A stretch of DNA of 41,148 bases from Methanomicrobia archaeon (GTDB lineage Archaea; Halobacteriota; Syntropharchaeia; Alkanophagales; Methanospirareceae). Where the stretch lies: assembly GCA_016930255.1 (NCBI GenBank), contig JAFGHB010000052.1, forward strand, positions 1 through 41,148. Direction: 5' to 3'. The position numbers and the translations under genes are program-made. The notes beneath the pieces are model-generated. The model was not told where the DNA came from. It made no database searches and saw nothing but the letters and a program-made list of their open reading frames with translations. Below, piece by piece: positions 1 through 6,233 of this stretch (position 1 is its first letter; every line of letters starts with the position of its first letter).

Positions 1-105
1 ACGGCGCTCTGTTACCCCATAAACCTGTGCCGCTTTCTTCACGGTGAAAAATCCGGAACTCACACGGATTATGAGCCATTTGATCTCATCATTCGTCTTT
101 ACCAT
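1..105 (-). CDS. N-terminus of a transposase-like HTH protein (partial, runs off the window)
   Basis: An open minus-strand frame begins with ATG at 103-105 and stays open to base 1, giving 35 residues that start MVKTNDEIKW and continue into a helix-turn-helix-like stretch (VKKAAQVYGVTERR). Archaeal IS481-like/integrase-core transposases often begin with a very similar short HTH segment, so this is probably the 5' end of an insertion-sequence transposase. The catalytic domain lies outside the window, so the family cannot be confirmed. It could instead be another small HTH regulator. No clear promoter was identified for it. Confidence 0.45.
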   Translation of the reverse strand, partial: MVKTNDEIKWLIIRVSSGFFTVKKAAQVYGVTERR

Positions 106-169
106 GCCATTCGAAGGCACGGACTGACGAAATAATATCTGGACTCCACAGCTATTTAATTAATGGAAA

Positions 170-181
170 AGTTTTTATAGG
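170..181 (+). promoter_or_regulatory. TATA box of the Yip1-like gene
   Basis: A TTTTTATA element lies about 35-40 bases before the ATG at 214. An archaeal start site some 25 bases downstream would fall near 200, inside the inverted repeat at 194-208. Confidence 0.45.
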
Positions 182-193
182 TATACGTCCCTA

Positions 194-208
194 GTCACTT
201 CTAGTGAC
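194..208. promoter_or_regulatory. 6-bp perfect inverted repeat at the expected transcription start
   Basis: GTCACT-TCT-AGTGAC is a perfect 6-bp inverted repeat with a 3-base spacer. It sits between the TATA element and the start codon of the Yip1-like gene. The position suits an operator or a small 5' hairpin, but no regulator is identifiable. Confidence 0.35.
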
Positions 209-213
209 ACACC

Positions 214-836
214 ATGGTCTTGAGTATAGTGGAACGGATAAAGGGGTTCTTGTTCACTCCTTCGGAAACCTTCGACGCCTCGAGGGAAGATACCCTTGGC
301 GACGCGCTCACGTATTTTGTCATCATTTTGGTGATCTATGCAGTGCTTTCCGCGATCATAGCTGCAGTAGCAATCTCGCTGCTCTCGGGAATGTTAGGAA
401 TGTTCGGTGTACCGGCGATGCCTTTTGGCGCGGCAATGGGGCCGACGCTGGCAGTAGGCGTTTTTATCGGCTTACTCGTTGGTGGCATAGTAGGCGTCTT
501 CATTGGCGGCCTCTGGCTCCACCTATGGGTCTATCTCGTGGGTGGCAGAAACGGCCTCGTACAGACGATAAAGGCGGTAATTTACGGAGATACGCCGAGC
601 CTGCTCCTGGGATGGATTCCAATCATAAACGTCATCACAATGATATGGTGCTCATCGTAGGGATAATCGGCGTACGACAACTTCACGGGCTCTCTACCGG
701 TAAAGCTGCTCTCGCGGTGATCCTTGCAATACTGATACCCGCAGTCATCGTCGTAATACTCTTTGCTGCACTGGGGCCAACGATGCCAGGACCGAGCTAT
801 CCAGGACCCGTAGGACCAGGATTTGGGGGATTTTAA
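214..836 (+). pseudogene. Yip1-like polytopic membrane protein, interrupted by a frameshift
   Basis: The frame from ATG 214 codes a hydrophobic protein with the layout of the Yip1 family: a short amphipathic N-terminus (KGFLFTPSETFDASR) followed by several membrane helices rich in Gly, Ala, Ile and Val. That frame stops at 658-660. The expected last part (LIVGIIGVRQLHGLSTGKAA, one more helix, and a Pro/Gly-rich tail ending GPGFGGF) continues in another frame to the stop at 834-836. The switch lies at about 643-655 and corresponds to the loss of one base or a -1 shift. The joined product would be about 207 residues with around five helices. The remainder is intact on both sides, so a sequencing error, a recent mutation or recoding are all possible. 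Function is unknown beyond membrane location. Confidence 0.6.
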
Positions 837-842
837 TCCCCT

Positions 843-854
843 CATTATTTTTTG
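843..854 (+). terminator. T-rich terminator after the Yip1-like gene
   Basis: A run of six T (848-853) follows the stop codon at 834-836 within 20 bases, as in archaeal oligo-T termination. No strong hairpin accompanies it. Confidence 0.35.
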
Positions 855-1266
855 GTGTTCGGCTTTTCGCTGCTTATTTGAACGGTAAACGCATCGAATA
901 CGTTATCGTCGACTTGAAGAGCCCATCACTCTCCCTTTCGTTCTCTGCTAGCTTCATTCCAGCCATTCGGTACGTGGTGCTCGTCGGCTCGCTCGCGAGT
1001 AATCAATCGTCAGCCACACTTTGCTTTAATGGTGCATCCAAGTCGTGCGGTGCTAGTGGTCAGTGCTCGCAGTGGGCAGGGGGTTCGTAAAATGTCCTTT
1101 GCACCGCCATCAACTGCAAATCAAGAAATACAACGACTTAAGCAGATGTTTACGTATATATAACTATTTGAATACCAAATGTCATTTGAAAACAGAATCA
1201 ATACAACTTTATGAAGCAGAGATATACTAAACCATATCACAGCTATAGAACAAGAAGGGATGAAAG
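855..1266. other. Intergenic region with the atwA promoter
   Basis: No convincing gene was found in about 410 bases. The only open frames are short and have no recognisable composition or motif. The distal part contains the TATA-like element at 1154-1163 that probably drives the next gene. Confidence 0.4.
1154..1163 (+). promoter_or_regulatory. TATA box upstream of atwA
   Basis: GTATATATAA predicts transcription from about 1185, leaving a leader of about 80 bases before ATG 1267. A purine-rich GAAGGGATGA precedes the start codon. Confidence 0.45.
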
Positions 1267-2985
1267 ATGGGGGCATTATTACGTATTCAGGGGCTTTGTA
1301 AGCGATATGAGCTATCAAACATAGGAAAGGAGTTAGTAGCGCTCGATAACGTGTCGTTCGAGATGGAGAAGGGCGAGACTCTGGGGATAATAGGGCGGAG
1401 CGGCGCAGGTAAGACAACGTTGCTTCGTATGCTTCGTGGCTACGAGCTATTTGACGATGGTGTTATCGAGCTCGATGGTGTGAGCGTAACGCGAGACTCA
1501 CCCTATGCAGATTTCCGAATGCTTCGCGAGAAGACCGCGTTTCATCTTCAGCGCTCGTTCTCGCTTTATAGTAGTTCCGTAATTGACAATGTAATAAGAC
1601 GACTGAGAGCGAAACAGGTAGGTTATGAAGAGCTCCCGGAGTTTGAGGACGAATACGAGGAGTTGAAAGAGGAGGCGTTTAAAATCCTTGATCTCGTGGG
1701 ACTGCGAGACAAATGGAATCATCTCTTCCCGATCTTGAGTGGTGGAGACAAGCAGCGGGTTTTGCTCGCCCGTCAGCTTGCGAAAGAGCCCGCATTATTA
1801 CTGCTTGACGAGCCCGGCACGATGTCCGACCCAATCACACGGAAATATCTGCTTGAGAGTTTGAAACGGGTGAAAGAGCGAACGGATTTGAGCATGTTGC
1901 TCGTCTCGCATATGCCGGACGTGCACAGAACTCTTTGCGATCGCGTGCTCATGATGGAGAAGGGACGAATCGTAGAGGGTGGAGATACGGAAAGTATAAT
2001 CGAGAAGTTCTTAGCGCCGCTTGAGCCGGTAAAACCGCTAGCTCCGATAAAAGATGAGAAGCACACGATGGTCTGGATCGACGGTGCCTGGAAGAAATAC
2101 GATCTCATCACCTCCAGCACATTGATGCGAACGATTGAGATGCAAGATATTAATATCAAGATTCCGAAGGGCGACATACTGGGAGTAATAGGTCCTTCTG
2201 CAATGGGTAAGACCGTATTGATGCGGTTACTGGGCGGCTTCGAGAAGCCGGATAATGGCCATATTCTGATAAGGATCGGGACGGTGGACTTTGCTAATAT
2301 CGCGGAATACGGTGAACGGTCGATAGAGGCGCGGAGCAAATTGGGCATTATTCATCAGGAGTTCGCATTACCACCGTACCAGCTCGTTCAGGACCTCTTT
2401 GCGCAGAAGATAGGGCTGAAGAAGTTCGAGCTGGTAAAGCAGGCGATGGAGAAGGCGAAGGAATACGGGATAAGTGACGTCACACTTGACGTGCTGTTAC
2501 GACTCGCGGACATGCCAGAGGACGAGGCGAAGGGCAGATTAAACGAGTTAGGGCTTGATCTGGATATATTGGATGCGTTGTTCCCGCGGTTACCATTGGA
2601 AGAGACGTTAAAAGCGGCCAAGCCGTACCTTAAAGCGGTGAACTTGCCTGAGGACATATTAATGCGGTTCGTTTCGGAAATGAGCATGGGAGAAGAGATA
2701 AGACTAGCAATTGCCGCTCTTTTAGCTTCTAACTGTGAGATTCTGCTCTTAGATGAGCCTTTTGGCGACATTGACCCGATTTCACTGCGTATTGTAACGA
2801 ATGCGCTGAAGGAGTTGAATCGCGAGTTCGACACGACCATACTGGTGGTGAGTCATCAGCTTGACATCATCAGAGAGCTGGCACACGAAGCGATCTTGAT
2901 AGACGAGGGAAACTTGGTGATGCGCGGCGATGCCGATACGGTCTGTGACACATTCATGGATCTAAAGTATAAAGAGCTGGAATGA
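1267..2985 (+). CDS. atwA: Methyl-coenzyme M reductase system, component A2 (tandem ABC ATPase)
   Basis: This soluble protein has two ABC ATPase domains and no membrane segment, as in component A2, which supplies ATP-dependent power for reductive activation of methyl-coenzyme M reductase. Domain 1 has Walker A GRSGAGKT at residues 43-50, an LSGGDKQ signature near 157 and Walker B LLLDEP ending near 182. Domain 2 has Walker A GPSAMGKT at 309-316, an altered signature MSMGE near 472 and Walker B LLLDEPFGD near 496. The second domain carries about 108 residues between its Q-loop (Q364) and the signature, roughly twice a normal ABC domain; this helical insert may belong to the family. The length of 572 residues is near family size. 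It is a marker of Mcr-based metabolism. It stands alone, followed by tRNA-Glu. Confidence 0.88.
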   Translation: MGALLRIQGLCKRYELSNIGKELVALDNVSFEMEKGETLGIIGRSGAGKTTLLRMLRGYELFDDGVIELDGVSVTRDSPYADFRMLREKTAFHLQRSFSLYSSSVIDNVIRRLRAKQVGYEELPEFEDEYEELKEEAFKILDLVGLRDKWNHLFPILSGGDKQRVLLARQLAKEPALLLLDEPGTMSDPITRKYLLESLKRVKERTDLSMLLVSHMPDVHRTLCDRVLMMEKGRIVEGGDTESIIEKFLAPLEPVKPLAPIKDEKHTMVWIDGAWKKYDLITSSTLMRTIEMQDINIKIPKGDILGVIGPSAMGKTVLMRLLGGFEKPDNGHILIRIGTVDFANIAEYGERSIEARSKLGIIHQEFALPPYQLVQDLFAQKIGLKKFELVKQAMEKAKEYGISDVTLDVLLRLADMPEDEAKGRLNELGLDLDILDALFPRLPLEETLKAAKPYLKAVNLPEDILMRFVSEMSMGEEIRLAIAALLASNCEILLLDEPFGDIDPISLRIVTNALKELNREFDTTILVVSHQLDIIRELAHEAILIDEGNLVMRGDADTVCDTFMDLKYKELE

Positions 2986-3074
2986 GTCTAGTCTGTCTTT
3001 CTAAAGAATTTATTAAGCAAGTAAGAAAGAAGAAGAAAGAGAGAAGAGTAAAGGAGAAGGGCAAGGTTACGTAC

Positions 3075-3149
3075 GCTCCGCTGGTGTAGTTCGGCCAAGC
3101 ATTTGGGCCTCTCGAGCCCACGACCGGGGTTCAAATCCCCGGCGGAGCA
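3075..3149 (+). tRNA. tRNA-Glu (anticodon CTC)
   Basis: A 75-base cloverleaf without encoded CCA. The acceptor stem GCTCCGC (3075-3081) pairs with GCGGAGC (3142-3148), with discriminator A at 3149. The anticodon arm is TGGGC-CTCTCGA-GCCCA, giving CTC (Glu). The T arm is CGGGG-TTCAAAT-CCCCG. There is no intron. Confidence 0.93.
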
Positions 3150-3231
3150 TATCTCTTCTGGCGATCTCCTGGATAATTTAAAGATTCGTTATCTAATAGA
3201 ACAGAAGTGGAAAAAGCTGGTTAAGTTCTAT

Positions 3232-3258
3232 TGGAAATGTTTACACGTTGCATTTCCA
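3232..3258 (+). promoter_or_regulatory. 8-bp inverted repeat in the presumed 5' leader of tgt
   Basis: TGGAAATG (3232-3239) and CATTTCCA (3251-3258) form a perfect 8-bp inverted repeat with an 11-base loop, ending 25 bases before the tgt start codon. If transcription starts downstream of the AT-rich element near 3172-3182, the repeat is in the mRNA leader. It could be an operator or an RNA hairpin. Confidence 0.35.
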
Positions 3259-3283
3259 TTATACTAACTAGTGGGTGAGAGGG

Positions 3284-4483
3284 ATGACGGAGCTCGATTT
3301 TACCGTTCTCAAAGAAGATACAACGAGCAGGGCCCGTGTGGGCGTGCTGAAGACACGGCGTGGCTGCATCGAAACGCCGTACTTCGTGCCCGTCGCCACG
3401 CTGGCCTCAGTGCGCGCTCTGGGCTCCGATGACTTAGCTGCCCTGAACGTCCAGTGCGTTTTGGCCAACGCGTATTACCTCCATCTCAAACCGGGCGACG
3501 AGGTCATCAAGAAGCTGGGCGGCTTGCATGAGTTTATGGCCTTCAATCGGCCCATATTCTCAGATTCTGCGGGGTTCCAGGCGTTCTCGCTGGGATTTGG
3601 GCGCGAGCACAACATAGCCAAGATCGGCAGTATCTTTCCGGAGGGTCGAGAGGTCAAGGAAAAGAGGGAGAACCTGACGAAGATAACAGACGAGGGCATC
3701 CATTTCAAGTCCCCGTTCCAGGGCATCTGGCGATTTCTGGACGCCAAGACCTCGATGCAGATCCAGTCAAACCTCGGCTCGGACATCATCATGGCTTTCG
3801 ACGAATGCACCTCGCCCCTTTCTGATTACGAGTATACGCGGACGGCGATGGAGCGGACCCACGACTGGGCTACGCTTTCGTTGCAATACCACGACACGAA
3901 GCAGGCCATCTACGGTATCATCCAGGGCGGCTGGTTTGAGGATTTACGGCACGAAAGCACCGAGTTCATCACATTGCTCCCTTTCGATGGCATTGCAATC
4001 GGCGGCTCACTGGGCAACTGCAAGAGCGACATGCACCAGGTTCTGGAGTGGGTGGTTCCCGATCTGGACGAGCGGCCCCGACACCTATTAGGAATCGGCG
4101 AGATCGATGACGTCTTCGAGTGTGTGGAGCGCGGGATCGACACCTTCGACTGCGTTGCGCCCACGAGACTTGCGCGACGGGGTAACGTGCTCATATCGCC
4201 CGAATCGGGCGGTACGCAGGAGAACAAGTTCAAGATAGGCATCAAGTCACCGCAGTACGCAGAGGACGAGCAGCCGATCGACCCGGGGTGTGAATGCCCC
4301 ACCTGCCAGCGATACTCACGGGCCTATCTGCGGCATTTGTACACGGTCAATGAACTCGCGTATTTCCGGCTGGCGTCGGTGCACAACCTTCATTTCATGC
4401 TCCAGCTCATGGAGCAGATCCGGGCGTCCATCAGTAACGGCACCTTTAGCAGGTTAAAAAGCAAATGGCTGAAAAGAAGTTAA
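3284..4483 (+). CDS. tgt: Bacterial-type (queuine/preQ1) tRNA-guanine transglycosylase
   Basis: The product exchanges a guanine in tRNA for a deazaguanine base. Recognisable landmarks are the general base motif DSAGFQ (Asp94), the substrate-binding DEC (Asp173-Glu174-Cys175), the nucleophile in DTFDC (Asp289), and zinc ligands C336, C338, C341 and H367, with the same 26-residue C-to-H spacing as bacterial TGT. The 399 residues end soon after the zinc site, and no PUA domain is present. That matches the bacterial position-34 enzyme and not the larger archaeal archaeosine enzyme. The base-pocket loop usually reading GGLAVGE is here GGSLGN (from 240), one residue shorter, so the preferred base may be queuine. 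ATG 3284 was chosen over GTG 3275 because GGTGAG lies at a suitable distance. The transporter gene downstream overlaps by 19 bases. Confidence 0.85.
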   Translation: MTELDFTVLKEDTTSRARVGVLKTRRGCIETPYFVPVATLASVRALGSDDLAALNVQCVLANAYYLHLKPGDEVIKKLGGLHEFMAFNRPIFSDSAGFQAFSLGFGREHNIAKIGSIFPEGREVKEKRENLTKITDEGIHFKSPFQGIWRFLDAKTSMQIQSNLGSDIIMAFDECTSPLSDYEYTRTAMERTHDWATLSLQYHDTKQAIYGIIQGGWFEDLRHESTEFITLLPFDGIAIGGSLGNCKSDMHQVLEWVVPDLDERPRHLLGIGEIDDVFECVERGIDTFDCVAPTRLARRGNVLISPESGGTQENKFKIGIKSPQYAEDEQPIDPGCECPTCQRYSRAYLRHLYTVNELAYFRLASVHNLHFMLQLMEQIRASISNGTFSRLKSKWLKRS

Positions 4484-5214
4484 CGTGGAAAGCGGTAACC
4501 AGAAAAATGCGAGAACGGGAGCCGCTGTTACAATTAGACAAGACGCAGGCGATCATCATACTCTGCGGGTTCTACCTGTTCTTCTCCTTTGCCGGCAACG
4601 TCGCGGCCACGAAGGTCACCTATTTCGGCCCGCTCGTGATGGATGCGGGGTTCATCTATGCCCTTACGTTCACCTGGCGAGACCTGATCCACAAGCAGCT
4701 CGGCACGAAGGCTGCCATCACCACCATATGGGTGGCTGCGGCGATCAATCTCATTGCCGCGCTCTATTTCCAGCTCGTTGTGATACTGCCCGCAGAGCCC
4801 AGTTGGGCCGAAGCCGGCGGGCAAGCAGCCTGGCAGTTCCTCTTCGGCATCATCGACACCGCAGAAGGTGGTGCCTGGTGGCAGGCTTTATTCTCGCTCC
4901 AGCTCAGGATCGTGCTCGGCTCTATCATCACCATGGTCATCGCCGAGCTCATCGACACGTACGTCTATCACCTATGGACCACGGGCATCGGCAGGAATCG
5001 GCCGCAGTGGAGCAGGGTCTTCGTCTCCAATTCCATCTCCATTCCCGTTGACAGCATACTCTTCCCTCTGATCGCCTTCTCGGGCATCATCAGCACAACG
5101 GCCATGACTGAGATGTTCTATACCAATATCACGGTCAAAGCGATTGTAACGCTGCTGGCCTTCTGGACGATCTACCTCGTACCGGAGAAGCCGATTTATC
5201 GGGAGGATGAGTGA
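4465..5214 (+). CDS. YhhQ/VUT-family queuosine-precursor transporter
   Basis: This 249-residue protein has about six membrane helices (roughly 30-50, 55-72, 80-106, 148-166, 185-213 and 222-240) and the family-typical polar segment SNSISIPVDSILF followed by IAFSG. YhhQ family members import preQ0, preQ1 or queuine across the cytoplasmic membrane. The start codon lies inside the end of tgt, so the two genes are almost certainly co-transcribed and translationally coupled. Together they suggest uptake and insertion of a queuosine precursor with no de novo synthesis genes nearby. The precise substrate cannot be read from the sequence. Confidence 0.8.
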   Translation: MAEKKLTWKAVTRKMREREPLLQLDKTQAIIILCGFYLFFSFAGNVAATKVTYFGPLVMDAGFIYALTFTWRDLIHKQLGTKAAITTIWVAAAINLIAALYFQLVVILPAEPSWAEAGGQAAWQFLFGIIDTAEGGAWWQALFSLQLRIVLGSIITMVIAELIDTYVYHLWTTGIGRNRPQWSRVFVSNSISIPVDSILFPLIAFSGIISTTAMTEMFYTNITVKAIVTLLAFWTIYLVPEKPIYREDE

Positions 5215-5235
5215 CTCGAAAGATAAGAAGGTCCA

Positions 5236-5248
5236 TTTCGTTTTTTCT
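5236..5248 (+). terminator. Oligo-T terminator after the tgt-transporter pair
   Basis: Six consecutive T (5241-5246) lie about 27 bases after the transporter stop codon, matching archaeal T-run termination. They mark the border to the AT-rich island. Confidence 0.35.
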
Positions 5249-5465
5249 TAGTGTAGATTGCCAAATCCAGAATAAAATACTTTATTAAGAAATAACTCAT
5301 AATATGGTAATATTTTTTACATAAAAAGCAAAATTTGAAGCATCCGACGGAGAGAGAAAAGTTTGCATTTTAAAGCATGCAGGAGTAATTCCAGAATTTT
5401 GACCTCATTGCTAGCAGTTCAATCTAATACATGTAATTATGCTAATTCTTTTCTGAAAAAATAGA

Positions 5466-5480
5466 AAAGCTTATATATTA
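5466..5480 (+). promoter_or_regulatory. TATA box of the tubulin-like operon
   Basis: CTTATATATTA is centred near 5474, about 26-30 bases before ATG 5504, with a purine-rich GAAAAG immediately upstream that could act as BRE. This spacing predicts a leaderless mRNA for the first gene. Confidence 0.55.
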
Positions 5481-5503
5481 GGAATTTTGTAATCGTTTAT
5501 GCG

Positions 5504-6229
5504 ATGAAAAATCTAAAAAACCTCATGCTAGTATTTATTGTCCTTACCGTTATTGCAGCGCTTATTCCAACAACTTTGGCGATCTATGTTTCTGAGCGGG
5601 GAATCTTGGAGGGGATGTGCGAAGGGGATGAAGTTGTAAAGTTTCAAATTGATGTTACAGGTGTACCAAGGCCTTACGGTGTAAAAGTTATGACCGATCT
5701 GAGAAATCCATTGCTACTGCCTGAAAATTTGGAAAGCGAGAGTTATAACGCCGAGGGTAACTCCCTTTTTATAAATCCGCCAGCTACGGAGTTTAGCGTT
5801 ACAATCTCTGGCACGACTCCTCCTTCCTACTACAGGGAGCCCTTCGGGACTCGTAACTTGATAAAACTAAATAATGAAGAATATTTGTATTACCATGTCT
5901 TTATAATTGACGATGAGGGAATAACACAAGAAGATTTCGAGAAACCAAAAAGAGTTTTCAAGCTTGAAAAACCGGAATTTTATAGAGAAGGTGAAACAAA
6001 GATTGAGTCAATAGAAAATGAACAATTAAAGGCAATTGCATTATCCCTACTCGAGGAGGGTCTTTTCACTGATGCTTTAAATTTAACTGAAGTTCCAACA
6101 AACTTTCAACCATTAGAGTGGTATAAAACTTGGTGGTTGTGGTTTATTATTGGATTAGCTATTGGAGTATTAATGTTTTATTGTATTTTAAAAGTGACAA
6201 AAACTGAAGAAGACGAGGAGGGATTATAA
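5504..6229 (+). CDS. Exported single-pass membrane protein, first gene of the tubulin-like operon
   Basis: No known family was recognised. Residues 5-27 form a signal peptide or signal anchor (LMLVFIVLTVIAALIPTTLA). Residues 28 to about 205 look like an external beta-rich domain containing alternating hydrophobic and polar strands and a Pro/Ser/Thr-rich middle. A hydrophobic helix at about 211-231 (WFIIGLAIGVLMFYCI) precedes a short acidic cytoplasmic tail (TEEDEEGL). The likely topology is an outside domain with a small inside tail that could dock a cytoplasmic partner. It starts a transcription unit: the next gene begins 4 bases after its stop. Codon use is strongly AT-rich, like the rest of the island. 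Confidence 0.72.
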   Translation: MKNLKNLMLVFIVLTVIAALIPTTLAIYVSERGILEGMCEGDEVVKFQIDVTGVPRPYGVKVMTDLRNPLLLPENLESESYNAEGNSLFINPPATEFSVTISGTTPPSYYREPFGTRNLIKLNNEEYLYYHVFIIDDEGITQEDFEKPKRVFKLEKPEFYREGETKIESIENEQLKAIALSLLEEGLFTDALNLTEVPTNFQPLEWYKTWWLWFIIGLAIGVLMFYCILKVTKTEEDEEGL

Positions 6230-6233
6230 AAAA

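Noticed and set aside
878-1090. 70-codon open frame in the first intergenic region
   Set aside because: Serine-rich, no conserved pattern, no clear ribosome-binding site.
1773-2348. Minus-strand open frame of 191 codons inside atwA
   Set aside because: Serine-rich antisense translation of strongly conserved ABC ATPase sequence; no independent promoter or motif.
4485-5051. Plus-strand open frame of 188 codons within the queuosine-precursor transporter
   Set aside because: It is rich in His and Arg, has no family match, and overlaps a gene with clear membrane helices in another frame.
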